From Paraphysoderma sedebokerense (Eukaryota > Blastocladiomycota > Physodermatomycetes > Physodermatales > Physodermataceae): 64,000 nucleotides of DNA. Each line of letters starts with the position of its first letter. Within the stretch, counting starts at the first letter, position 1. The translations under genes and the position numbers were made by a program. A model generated the notes under the pieces. The model searched no databases and was not told where the DNA came from. It saw only the letters and a program-made list of their open reading frames with translations. The DNA is taken from the NCBI GenBank assembly GCA_025602915.1, contig JAHLJZ010000005.1, positions 558,001 to 622,000 on the forward strand, read 5' to 3'. Positions 1 to 11,238 of the stretch are shown in pieces.

Positions 1-488
1 TTTCTATTGTATTTCGACCCGGAAGGTGAAGTAATAACTACAAAATCAATTTCTGGTCAGCATACCCTGAATGATCTACCTTAACCATTTCATATTAATT
101 AAGAAGTAGTTCGATAGGGCGAAAATATAACCAATAAATTTCAATAAATAACGAGGGACTCCAAAGAGGCAGAACTCCTCTGCGACATGAAGAAGTAACT
201 AAAATCTGAATATGGGCACATACATCGATAAGGTTCTGGATGAGCAAAGTCCGCCAGCTTCTTTTCAGTTTCGCTAATAATTTCCTCCAATAGCATCGGG
301 TTGGTAACGTTTCTATTTTCTTCGAACTGGTATCTAATTTTCATGGCCTCCTGCCTCCAGATATTTCTCCGTACGGACCAATCGAGAGACGATCGTAGAC
401 ATCGCTTGTACAGTGACTTGATGTAGGTTGTGTGTTGCGGTGTGAACGGGACTAGGTTTTTATACATATTATCGACTGAGAGGGACAA
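1..488 (-). CDS. NDUFB9: Complex I subunit NDUFB9 (B22, LYR-type), 3' end beyond window
   Basis: Accessory subunit of mitochondrial NADH:ubiquinone oxidoreductase. Exon 1 (224-488) encodes a protein starting MSLSVDNMYKN, with the family pattern SLYKRCLRSSLDW (the LYR-like tripeptide followed by a conserved Trp), then IRYQFEENRNV and HPEPYR, all in the order of animal NDUFB9. The exon ends at a GTATGT donor (223). The intron closes with TAG at 38-40, and exon 2 (1-37) continues in frame with the equivalent of the family segment SPxGxxYxR before leaving the window. The gene is therefore partial. It is head-to-head with the TOPORS-like gene, about 175 bp apart. Identification rests on residue patterns recalled for the family; the match is strong over the LYR region. 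Confidence 0.88.
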
Positions 489-663
489 AGGTCGTCGAAA
501 GAACAGTATGTGGTTATTTGAATTTGGACAGACAACAAAATAAAATCCGAGTCACGTGTTTGAGTCTGGCACCAGTTCCCTCTTCTGCCAACTCTTCAAC
601 TGCTGACACTCTTCCAATCCAAAATCCATCTGATACTTCGTCCAACATCGTTCCCCTTAGTTT

Positions 664-1425
664 ATGAATACAGATGATGTATCCGCTCCTCAGTCCAGTG
701 TCTTCAAGCCGAATTTGTTGAGTAATCCTGGTGTCGAGTCCATCCTCGCCTGTTCTCTTGACGATACTACTAGCGCCCATTCCATTGACAATTCTCCTTC
801 CGACATATGGGTTGCGTCCGGAAGTAAATCAGCGGATGCGGTTTGCCCTATCTGTTTATCGCCGATTTGCAACAAATCGTATGTTCAACAGTGCTACCAT
901 TCGTTTTGCTTCGATTGCATCAGGCAATGGTGTCTTGCGAATAAAGAGTTACCGGACTGCCCTTTGTGCAAAGCAGAAATCAATATCATATATCATAGCA
1001 TTGACAATGGACGTAAGCGGTTCAGAAAATGGTCTCCAAAACTCACCGCCTCGACTCATCATAACCGAGAGGTGATTTACCATTACGGCTTAGAGCCTCA
1101 ACTGGAACTAGTTGACATGAAAAACCCTTCGCTGAGAATTATTAAAGGTAGTCATATGCATCATTTGATGCCTTTTTTAGAGAGAGATTTGAAAATGTTG
1201 CTTGCCGATTGTTACGACGATATCATACTCAAAGTTGCTCAAGATGCTCTTTTGCTGCCGTCTAAATCAAAAGCAAAAACCTACGACGACGTTGTGGATA
1301 TTTTAGAGCCTTATCTGTTTGAAAATGCCCGCCAGTTTGTTGAAGAAATGAAATCTTTCCTCATTGTTGGACGGACCATGAAGTATTACGATGAAAACGT
1401 TCTATACGGTGCGTCGAATATGTAA
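664..1425 (+). CDS. TOPORS: TOPORS-like RING-finger E3 ubiquitin ligase
   Basis: A 253-residue protein. A C3HC4 RING lies at about residues 61-102 (CPICL ... C-Y-H ... C-x2-C ... CPLC), followed at once by INIIYHSI, as in TOPORS (topoisomerase I-binding RING protein). The C-terminal half contains LPFLERDLKMLLADC, then EPYLFENARQFVEEM and YYDENVLYG. This is the conserved post-RING helical region of TOPORS that ends near a YD-VVY motif. The protein is much shorter than animal TOPORS and lacks the long Arg/Ser-rich tail; fungal members are usually compact. The likely role is nuclear ubiquitin ligase activity. ATG 664 is the first in-frame start of an uninterrupted ORF; an upstream 5' exon cannot be excluded. 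Confidence 0.82.
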   Translation: MNTDDVSAPQSSVFKPNLLSNPGVESILACSLDDTTSAHSIDNSPSDIWVASGSKSADAVCPICLSPICNKSYVQQCYHSFCFDCIRQWCLANKELPDCPLCKAEINIIYHSIDNGRKRFRKWSPKLTASTHHNREVIYHYGLEPQLELVDMKNPSLRIIKGSHMHHLMPFLERDLKMLLADCYDDIILKVAQDALLLPSKSKAKTYDDVVDILEPYLFENARQFVEEMKSFLIVGRTMKYYDENVLYGASNM

Positions 1426-1527
1426 TTCATACAGAGCAGCTGAATACAGACAGAATTTTCATACATTTAATCTAAGAGTACATCTACTATCTGTATATAT
1501 ATAACGTTAAGCGGTTAATACATAATT

Positions 1528-3423
1528 CTATGCAATGATAGATCCGTCTATTGCGCTTTGCTTTCCGGTCGTTGTCTGGTTCTTTGAGGTATTGACAGTG
1601 GAGTTATTTGCACCGTTCTTTACCTTCATTACGAACCGTGGAAAAGAGTTCAGGTACTGCAAAAGAAAATTAGCGTTACGAACTCTCTAATTATAATCAA
1701 TTAATCAAATCGTACCATCATTTGGAAGACTTCATTTTTTGCTGCTTCCAGGATTTCTGGTTTGTAATTTTTTTCAGCGATTTCCTTGGAAATTTTCTTG
1801 CGGCAGGTTGACTTCGCATTATGTTAGTTTATTATCAACTAATCCAGTTAAGTAGGCATACACACGCTAATGTTGAGTTCGTACTTGGCCCCGACTTGAA
1901 TGTACGTCTCATACATGTGAAGGACAGTTTTCGGGATGTCTACAGTTTTCTTTTCATCTGTAGGTTGAAGGGTAAGCCAGTCATCCCAGAATAATCCATT
2001 TTCAATTGAAAAGTCTTCCGCGAGAGTCTTCTTAAAGGACGCGAAAAGGCGGTGGTCCATCAGCACTTTGTTAAATGCTTCCATGGTGTTATCGCTGTTC
2101 TTGAATTGTGAGTAAAACAGGTCCTCGTATTTTAGTATAATAAATGCTTCAACTCACACAAGAATGGATTTCTGCAGATATTTGTAATAAAACGCATAAA
2201 CTGCAGGTATGGTAACGCAAATTGTATGGGTTATCACGACGGCTAACCACATCCAAAACGTTGGTCCCTGGGTTGGAGCTCAAATTTAGTGTCTGAAATT
2301 TAAGAGGACGCTATGTTTATCCCTTACCGGCGAGATAGATTGTAAGGCATCAGTGTACTCGTCCAATACATAAAGGAGGAAGAAGACGAAAAATGCCGAC
2401 AAAGCGCATTGGAACTCTAATCTGATGTAGAAACTGTCCCGGACCTTTCGATATGCAGCTGCGTTAGTGACATGATTAAAAATTTATCGCGTAATCAGGA
2501 TATAATTACCTTTCGGATCAGATAAGAGAACCATGGGATACTGAGGAAGAATATTACGACGAATGCATATAAAGGTAAGTACCCGTCACCAGACTGGTTG
2601 TCACATTGGTCGTTTCCATTGGTAAAGCAACCAGTATATCCAAGCACGGCAAAGAGTACCAATGTTTCAACAGCAACAACCCAGGCGATTACTTTGAAAA
2701 TTGATTTCGGTTGAATTGTTGAGATTGTGTTCTCTTGATTCTCGGCTTTATTAATCAACTCTGCCTCGGTAGTACTGACAATCCTTGTTTTGGCATTTAC
2801 AGGAGCAGCTCCGAGCATGCGAATAACGCGAAACATTGCTTTTTCAACGAAATTCTGTAGCGGAGGTTTAATAACCAGCGTCAAGCTTGGGAATGGCTGA
2901 AATCTTACCAGGTGCTTAACTTTGCTTTTGCTGACATGAATAATGTTTGAGTAATATTCAGTGACTAGACCGATACATCGTACAAAATAAAAGAACATCC
3001 AAAGAGGTCCCATAAGATAACTTTTAAAAAAAAGCAAAAAGAAGTTAAGGTTTTCAGTGTTGGCTACCCTCTTGGCCTTTCTCTGACGTGATAAGGATGA
3101 ACGCATAATATCCCTTACTTTATGACATATATTCCGAATTCTCCTGCAGCTGATATCCAACTGTAAGAGGCCCACTGTCTAATACCAATCTGTAAGGCAT
3201 GCACTGGTTGGTTAACTTGGGATTGTCGCCCTAATATGTAACATTAACTCACATAGTCATTCCCGATACCCATGCCGACGAAAGTATGAAGGGCAACAAT
3301 TAACGGTTGTCGTTTGCGGATAAAGTCGACATCTCTGTTTAGTAGAAACAGGCCGAGAGACAGAACCATGTAGCCGTTGAATAGCCCCACGGCCAGAATA
3401 TAATCTTGTAGCGTTCCGCTCAT
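1528..3423 (-). CDS. 7TM-RGS membrane protein, array member A
   Basis: Multi-exon gene. Exon 1 (3253-3423) starts MSGTLQDYILAVG and contains helix 1, the FIRKRQPL linker shared by the array and helix 2, ending at GNDY before a GTGAGT donor. The middle exons carry the motif GPLWMFFYFVRC, the loop GYTGCF..DQC and later helices. The C-terminus is an RGS domain: EAFNKVLMDHRLFASF, then DFSIENGLFWDDW, then EVFQMM spliced to YLNSFPRFVMKVK, with the stop at 1528-1530. A seven-helix receptor-like body plus RGS should couple to and switch off a Galpha subunit at the plasma membrane (inference from RGS biology). This is the most divergent copy: the segment after exon 1 (3010-3175) does not align well with its paralogues, so the exon limits there are uncertain. 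Confidence 0.8.
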
Positions 3424-4242
3424 TTTATTAATGAGTCAAGGCGATGAATTTAAAACGCGTTTGACGATGTTGCAACAACTAAAGTGCGCTTATATACCTA
3501 CTGTTCTGACTTCCGACTCTGAGTGGCTCTGGATAAAATGATGAACATGCAAAAGTGGGGCAAATTTGCCACCATCCGCCATGTGATGATATCAGTATGT
3601 AGACGATAGACTTGATACCTTATGACGTTGTTTCTCGTTGTTTGCCTGAACACTGCTTGAACTTGGAGACATTTCAATGCAGTAGATTGTAGAATGCTCG
3701 TCCTTCTCGAATAAATCCCCGCCCGATAGAAAGATCGCTTATAGAATGTTCGGGATCTCGAGCAGTCCTCGTAGTCTCGTAGTCTCGAACTGCTTATAAA
3801 TATTACATTATCCGCCGCAAAGTTATCTTGATCAAGACACTTTATATAAAGCGAAGATAGATCGAGGAATAAAATTCTTATCATTTTTGCTTCCCCGCGA
3901 GTTCGTGGGTGAAGATTTAAGAAGACTGGCCGGGACCCTTCTCGATGTTCATTGTTTAAGGTATTGGTGGAGTACTGAGAAGACTTGATTGAAATCTGCA
4001 GGTGTGGAGTTGTCTTGTATGATACCCTCATTGCTTTCTCCGTGAATGTTCAATCTCCCAAGAGAAGCAGTTACATTTTTTACATGCATTTGTTATCAGA
4101 TTGATTAACTTCCGCTTAAAAAAATACAACTATACAGTTTATACTCACAGTCTACGGCGCAACTCACATTTAGAACGCATAACAGAATATATCAACGCAA
4201 AAATATCGAATTCTGTCCGCCTTGGTCATGTATAACAATAGA
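3424..4242. other. Intergenic between 7TM-RGS A and B
   Basis: 819 bp. A 177-codon antisense-strand ORF (3498-4031) has no recognisable domain or splice context and is judged spurious. A TATATAAG element on the minus strand near 3489-3498 sits about 70 bp upstream of gene A. A short direct repeat (CGTAGTCT twice) lies at about 3769-3786. Confidence 0.5.
3489..3498 (-). promoter_or_regulatory. TATA-like element upstream of 7TM-RGS A
   Basis: Minus-strand TATATAAG about 70 bp before ATG 3423. Position and sequence fit a TATA box; there is no transcript evidence. Confidence 0.35.
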
Positions 4243-6102
4243 TCAAACAGCATTCGACGTCTCGGTGTTTCTCGTATTAGCAGATGACGCCTGCCCTGAA
4301 TTTTTGAGCTTAATGATGAAACGTGGAAACGAGTTTAAATACTGAGCGATTATGCGTCCAGTTAGTCCAGAGTATATTGTAAAACTAAAGAAACCATATA
4401 ATCACAGACCATCATTTGGAAGACCTCATTTTTAGCAGACTCCAAAATCGTCAAGTCATATTTTTTAGCAGTAATAGCTTGCGTAATTTTCTTCTTTGTA
4501 CCAGCCTAATGACATCAAAATAGGCAATTAGAAATCGCGAAGGTATCATCAGGACACAGCGGCTTAATAGTGAATAATTCAAATCGTACGCTTATGTTTA
4601 ACTCGTAACGACTTCCTGCCTTAATGTAGTTACTGTAGATCCCCAAGACCGCTTTGTTGATATCCGCCGGTTTTTTTGGGCTGGAAGGATCCGCACTTGC
4701 CTGCAGTAATGCTAACGGTCGTCGTCAGCAAAGGATAGTTTAACAATATGAATTTCCGTTTTACAAACCCATCAAGTCGTCCCAAAACAGACCGTTTTCT
4801 ATGCAAAAATCTTCCGCCAACGATTTCTTAAATTCAACAAACAATCTACGGTCGTTCAGGATCTTGTTGAAAGCTTCCAATGAATGATCTCTATCGGAGG
4901 ATTAAATTAAGTCAGCGCAGAGAAGATGAGTTCACCAAGATGATGCAGTCTTACAAGAGAACAATTTTTTTCTTTCGTTCGCGAATCAACGCTACGATAA
5001 TTGGAATGGTGACAGACGCAGTGTGGCAGAGCAACACGAGTATTAATAGCCATAAGCGACTGCCATTCGGATTAATGTTGACGAACAGAGAATAGCGATA
5101 CTCGTTTAGTGCAAACAGCAAAAAAAACACCATGAAGACTGCTAGTGTAACTTGGAATTCGAGACGCAAATAAAACGAGTCTTTAACCTACAAAATTGTT
5201 ACAAAAACTGGCTTAGTTGTGTCTTTCAACTGACAATGAACAACTCAAAAAAGTTACGCACCTTTCGAATGAGAAAGATGAAGTATGGAATAACAAAAAA
5301 GGAGATGATAACTAATATATAGATCGGCAAAAAATCCAATCCAGCCTTTCGGATGTCTTCGTTAAAGCATTGTCCATATACTGGTGAACTGTAACAACCA
5401 GCGTAGCCCAGTACCCCGGCTAACATTGCCGCACCCAGACACAACGTCAACCCACCAATTTTTAAAATAGTGCGCGGGGTAATTGTAATTATCCCGGTTG
5501 TATCTATTCCGCTCTTAAATAGGATGTCTGCTTCGGTAGAGAAGGAGGACGTATCCTTTGGCTTATACGCGTCTGCGAAATAGCGCAATGCTTGAAGAGT
5601 GATTCTTTCAACGAAATTCTAGAATAAAAGTTAGATAATGTATGGGTATTTCTGCGTCTAAAAATTTACTCGGTACCATCTTTGTCACTTCCGACTCCTT
5701 GATGTGCATTACATTGCCGTAGTACTGACCGACTAAAGAGATACAGCGAAGAAAGTAGAATAATGTCCACGCTGGTGCACAGAGATATTGGATGGCATAA
5801 TTCAGAACATCTCGGGTCGTGTGAGTTACTCCGTGAACGGAAGCAAATGTCTCCAAACGAAGCTAAAAAAAAGACATATGTTAACGTCTACAGAAAAGGT
5901 AACCGTTTCATATACATATTTTGATACTCACGTAGTCATTCATCAAAGCTGTAGCCACAACTCCATGGCAAAGAAGAGCTACCGGTTGCCTTTTCTGCAG
6001 AAATTCTGTATGTCGAGTGGCCAGAAGAATGGCAAGGGTGAAGGCCATATAAACATTGCAAATTGCAACAACTGTATAATAATTGATAGCAACAGTGTCC
6101 AT
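4243..6102 (-). CDS. 7TM-RGS membrane protein, array member B
   Basis: Exon 1 (from 6102) starts MDTVAINYYTVVAICNVYM, with the shared FLQKRQP linker and NDYV before the first intron. Later exons give QYLCAPAWTLFYFLRCISL, GQYYGNVMHI, the loop GYAGCYSSPVYGQC, LPIYILVIISFFVIPYFIFLIRKV, and a last helix pair with RLWLLILVLLCHTASVTIP. The RGS half (4780-4880 and downstream) has FNKILNDRRLFVEFKKSLAEDF and IENGLFWDDL, then the terminal exon YLNSFPRFIIKLKNSG with stop TGA at 4243-4245. Helix order, loop cysteines and intron positions match the neighbours. The role is inferred as a G-protein-regulating membrane sensor; the ligand is unknown. Confidence 0.82.
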
Positions 6103-6331
6103 TATGAAATACTCCTGATGATTGTAATTTTCCGCAGAGTCAGGTCAAGGTGTTGTCAAGAGGGAGGACAGAAGGAAGCCCGAACGGGCGCTTTCATGCG
6201 GCCGTGATTGGAAATTGAAATACACACTGTGTATCAAAATGCATTATGCATCATATAGATCTAATTATATTTACTCGGTACAACGAAGACATTTACTATA
6301 TAATCACATCCGAAAATTCTCATATTATAAT

Positions 6332-8066
6332 CTAAACCGCCGTAATTTCGAAATTCTTACCACTTGTGTGAATGGATGATGAGGGATACGCAGCGCGTTG
6401 ACGCAACTTTAATATGAACCTTGGAAAAGAATTCAAGTACTGCGACCAATATCAATTAACAATAAGTTGAGAATGTTTGTTGGATCGGTACATACCATCA
6501 TTTGAAAGACCTCTGCTTTCGCCTCCGCAAAAATTTCTGCTGCAAGAATATTTTGCTCTATCGATTCAGCAATTTTTTTCTTCGTCGTTGCCTTTCAAAA
6601 TGTGAATAAGTAAATTAAATGTACCTGGACCAAATCTTTCTCTCTTACCGTTACGTTTAGCTCCAGATTTGCAGAAGTTGGAAATATCGTTTGTACATGC
6701 TTAACACTGTTTTTGAGTGACTGTCTGGCTTCTGTCCATTGGATGATTCAGTGGACGGTTGCAACGCTGCGAGGTATCAACATTTAATGTCGGGATGAAT
6801 GTGCGGCGACATTCAGAATTGACGTACCCATCCAGTCTTCCCAGAATAATCCATTTTCGATGCAAAAATCCTCGGCAAGTGATTGTTTAAATTCTGCGAA
6901 TAGCCTGCGGTCATTTAATATTTTATTGAACGCGTCCAGCGAATGATCGCTAAAGGAAATAAGTTAGGATTGCGATAACTTTGGTATAGTTGTTATCAAG
7001 AACGAGCGTACATCAACAGATTTTGTCGTTTTCGATGAACCACCAGAGCCACCAACGTTGGAACTGTGACAGACATAGTGTGGCACAGGATCACCAAAAT
7101 TAAGAGCCAAAGATAACTGCCAAACGGATTAAATGAATTGAACACGTTCCCGTACTGATCAATAATGAAAAGCGAAAACATGCTAATAAATATGCACAAT
7201 ATCACTTGCAATTCCACACGCAGATACAACGAATCTTTGACTTTGCGAATAACGAAGAGAAAATATGGGATGAGCATTAGCCAAATTGCGACGAAGATAT
7301 ATATAGGAAGCATATCGAGGCCTGTGGTGCGAACATATTGATTTTCGCAGAGTGAAGTCCCATTATAGCAATTGGTGTACCCCAATACTATCAGTACGAG
7401 ACAAAGTTCAACGATGGAAGTGACAGCGATGATTTTAAATATTGCTTTGGGTGTAAAGCTGACGAGCCCTGCGTCTGCAGCAGGATTTCTACCGCCCATA
7501 ATACTCGTTGACGCCGACACTTCAGTGGAACTATTAAGTGAACTTTCAGGAGCTGCAGTGCGGGCCGGTCGCACAAACAGGCGGAGGATACGAAAAAGGG
7601 ATTCTTCGAAGATGTTCTGCGACAGATGGAGTTTTGATATTAGGATTGTTAAACAATTATAGCTTATTTCTCATATTATTATCATTCGTCATAAGTTATA
7701 CCAACATACCATTTTCATTACCTGCGTCACGTACACGATATTGCTGTAGTACTGACTTACAACAGAGGAACATCTGAGAAAAACAAATAACAACCAAAGC
7801 GGAGCGCAGAAGTAGTTGGTCAGATAAAAACCAATATGACCTGAACTTAGAGTCATCCAATGAATTCCGTGATAAGGCTTCAAGTTAACGTAATCATTCC
7901 CTATGCAAATTGCCGTAATTGCGTGGATGGTGATAATGAGGGGTTGTCTCTTCTGCAACAATTCCAGCTTTCTGTTGTACCAAAAAAGCGCCAAGGTAGA
8001 GAACATGTAAATGTTAAAAGCGCCAAGTAAGATATAGTATGATGCCTTGAGGTTATTTTCAGACAT
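6332..8066 (-). CDS. 7TM-RGS membrane protein, array member C
   Basis: Starts MSENNLKASYYILLGAF. It has the shared LLQKRQPLI linker and GNDYVNLKPY, helix 3/4 (FCAPLWLLFVFLRC), SQYYSNIVYV, a Thr/Ser-rich cytoplasmic linker, and LVSFTPKAIFKIIAVTS opening the next helix. The extracellular loop is GYTNCYNG..LC, and the last helices include SYLWLLILVILCHTMSVTVP. The RGS exons (6840-6960 and downstream) end in VFQMM/YLNSFPRFILKLRQ, with stop TAG at 6332-6334. It is nearly identical to member D, including parts of introns, so the two are a recent duplicate pair. A TATA-like TATAAG lies about 80 bp upstream of the ATG. Confidence 0.85.
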
Positions 8067-8588
8067 TTTGGACTATGTCAGTGGAGGTTAAAGCGCAGAG
8101 AAGTTGAGAGCTCTTAATTTTACAACTTGGAATAGTGGTGAGATACTTATACTTTGCAATCCACTCATGGCCCGTGGGAGAGCCAAATCATCCAGCTTGA
8201 CAGGCGAGGATGGATCGATAGGGCTGTCAATTTGAATTCTGAAAAGCATCGACAAATGAAGGCAAAAATGGGAACCACCAGAATCTCATGGTAACCACTG
8301 ACAGTCTCATGAGAAGTGATAATAAAGAAATCATCTTACTGAATATATGACAGATAAGGTTAGCAATCAATTATATATTCTATTGTCTTAATATTAGGAT
8401 AAACCATTAGTCGGCTTTTACACCGGCAGCACCCTCTTCCGTGGCCGTCACTGGAAATTAGAATGCATTATTGTATATCATAACGGAATATGCATCATGA
8501 ACTTATATTTATATTCACTTGGTCCAGTGGAGACATATTATATTTTATAATACGTAAGATTTCAAAAATCATCACTTCATTCTACAAT
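8067..8588. other. Intergenic between 7TM-RGS C and D
   Basis: 522 bp containing the promoter side of gene C and the 3' flank of gene D. The flank resembles the 3' flank of gene C (about 6200-6331), in line with their joint duplication. No coding signal seen. Confidence 0.5.
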
Positions 8589-10363
8589 TTAAACCGCCGT
8601 AGCTTCAAAATTTTTACCACTTGTGTGAATGGATGATGAGGGATACGCAGCACGTTGACGCAACTTCAATATGAACCTTGGAAAAGAATTCAAGTACTGT
8701 GACCAATATCAATTAACACCTGATCTTTAAGCTGAGAATGTTTGTCAAATCGGTACAAACCATCATTTGAAAGACCTCTGCTTTCGCCTCCGCAAAAATC
8801 TCTGGAGCAAGATTATTCTGCTCTATCGATTTTGCAATTTTTTTCTTCGTCGTTGCCTTTCAATATAAGAGATTAGTCAATAAGCTGTACCCCAGGCAAA
8901 GATGAATCTTGAAAATGAGACAATCCGGATGAACAGCTATTGTCGCACTCTTTCTTCCTTACCGTTACATTAAGCTCCAGATTCGCAGAAGGTTGGAAAT
9001 ATCGTTTATACATGCTTAACACCGTTTTTGAATGACTATCTGTATTCTGTCCATTGGATGATTCAGTGGACGGCTGCAGCGCTGCGAGGTATCAACATTT
9101 AATATCGGCATGAATGTGGCGGGAGATTCAAAATGACGTACCCATCCAATCTTCCCAGAATAATCCATTTTCGATGCAAAAATCCTCAGCGAGTGATTGT
9201 TTAAATTCTGCAAATAACCTGCGGTCATTTAATATTTTGTTGAATGCGTCCAGTGAATGATCACTAAAGAAAAATGAGTTAGAATCGAGATAACTCTGAT
9301 TATAAGGTTACTATCAATAATATACATCAACAAATTTTGTCGTTTTCGATGAACAACCAGAGCAACCAAAGTTGGGACTGTGACGGACACAGTATGGCAA
9401 AGGACCACCAAGATTAATAACCAAAGGTAACTGCCAAATGAATTAAATGAACTGAACACGTTTCCGTACTGATCAATGATGAAAAGCGAAAACAAGCTAA
9501 TGAAAAGGCACAATGTCACTTGTAATTCTACGCGCAGATACAATGAATCTTTCACTTCACGGATAACGAAAAGAAAGTATGGGACGAGCATTAACCAAAT
9601 AGCGACGAAGATATATATAGGAAGCATATCAAGGCCTACGTCTCGGACATATTTATTTGTGCAAAATGTGGTCCCATTATAGCATCCTGTGTAACCGAAT
9701 GCTATTAGCACGAGACACAATTCAACGATGGAAGTAACTGCGATGATCTTGAATATTGCTTTGGGTGTAAAGCTAACAAGCCCAGCTTCTTCTGCAGTGT
9801 TCTTGGTGCCCATTAGACTTGTTGACGCTGAAACTTCCGAAGAACTGGCAAGAGAGTTATCAGGAGCAGTTTTACGGGCCTGTCGAACAAATAGGCGGAG
9901 TATGCGAAAAAGAGATTTTTCTATGAAATTCTGTAAATGCCAGTAGTATTGTTATTATATATATCTTACTGTTGCCTTCTCACTCTTCCTGATTAAGCTG
10001 TCTTACCATTTTCATCTCTCGCGTCACATAGACGATATTACTGTAATATTGGCTCACGACTGTGCAACACCGAAGAAAAACGAATAACAGCCAAAGTGGA
10101 GCGCAAAAGTAGTTGGTCAAATAAAAGCCAATATCGCCCGAGCTGAGATACATCCAATGAATTTGGTTGTAAGGCTTCAAATTAACGTAATCATTTCCTA
10201 TGCAAATTGCCGTAATTGCATGGATAGCGATAATGAGTGGTTGCCTCTTCTGCAATAATTCCAGCTTTCTGTTATACCAGAAAAATGCCAAGGTAGAAAA
10301 CATGTAGGTGTTAAATGTGGCGAGTAAGATATAATAAGACGTCTTGACGTTAGACTCGGCCAT
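8589..10363 (-). CDS. 7TM-RGS membrane protein, array member D
   Basis: The preferred start is ATG 10363 (MAESNVKTSYYILLATF), aligned with the start of member C; a longer in-frame ORF upstream begins at 10462 but has no counterpart. Domain order is as in C: LLQKRQPLI, FCAPLWLLFVFLRC, SQYYSNIVYV, LVSFTPKAIFKIIAVTS, loop GYTGCYNG..FC, SYLWLLILVVLCHTVSVTVP, RGS helices, and the last exon YLNSFPRFILKLRQ. The last exon differs from C at a single residue near the end (FEAT against FEIT). Stop TAA is at 8589-8591. A TATAAATT element lies about 45 bp upstream on the coding strand. Confidence 0.85.
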
Positions 10364-11238
10364 GTTGGTTAAATTTTTGTCTGAAAATTTAAGCAGTAGC
10401 AGAGAAAATTTATATTCACACCAATTCGGTTGGGGGTACTTCCAAGTATTTCTACTTTGCAAAGTCAGTGCAAAATCCTGGCATTAACACTGCAGGGTTG
10501 GGCCAAAATCTCCTCACATGACAGGGCGAGAATGGATCCTGATGGATTGATATGCCTGTCAAATGCGAAATCTGTTACAACATCGACAAAACAATTCTAG
10601 TCTAAGATGGGAAGCAACAGCAACTCATTAATCCCCACACACGAAGCTCAAAACTCATACACAATCTCAATTCTGAGATAAGATGGCTTAACGGTGGTTT
10701 AAAGTCCTTATAACTATGTATTGCCCTCGAGGAGTTAAGTTCCCTTTTAACCTCATTAACATTATTGTAGAGCAGACACTGTTCATATATATATATGAAT
10801 AGGATTGCGATTGCATGTTTGGCGTTATTTTGGTGGCATCTATGTCGCTGCGGTAGCATTCACACTTTGTAAAGACGCGCTTCCGTCCAACTATCGCCAC
10901 AGAATCCGAGTTGAACAAATAGGTTGACATAAGAGAATACGACTCAAAGGGGTTGGTTAAATCGATCAAAAGTAATCTATAGCTTTTATTTGGTCGACAT
11001 GTGAGAATTTGATGATGAATCATTGTGAATGTGTGGTTTAGTTACAGAGGTTCAGTTCAGCAATTTATAAAGATAGATAACGGTTTTAGGAAAGATATTT
11101 ATCAAACGGACGAATTATTCCAATTATTATTATAGCGCACGACAAATTAATCTAATCTACATGTTCATTAACTCTATCTACAAATTCACTAGTACATTCG
11201 ACTTTCTAAAGGTCTATAAAATTCTAATCTCAATTAAA
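10364..11238. other. Intergenic between 7TM-RGS D and E
   Basis: 875 bp. Two overlapping minus-strand ORFs (10602-10859 and 10688-11023) lack domains and conserved splice structure; I regard them as chance. A short TA-rich tract lies near 10786. No further structure seen. Confidence 0.5.

Noticed and set aside
3498-4031. 177-codon minus-strand ORF between array members A and B
   Set aside because: No domain, signal peptide or splice context; no counterpart between the other array members.
10602-11023. Overlapping minus-strand ORFs of 85 and 111 codons
   Set aside because: Two different frames, no recognisable composition or domain; chance ORFs in AT-leaning DNA.
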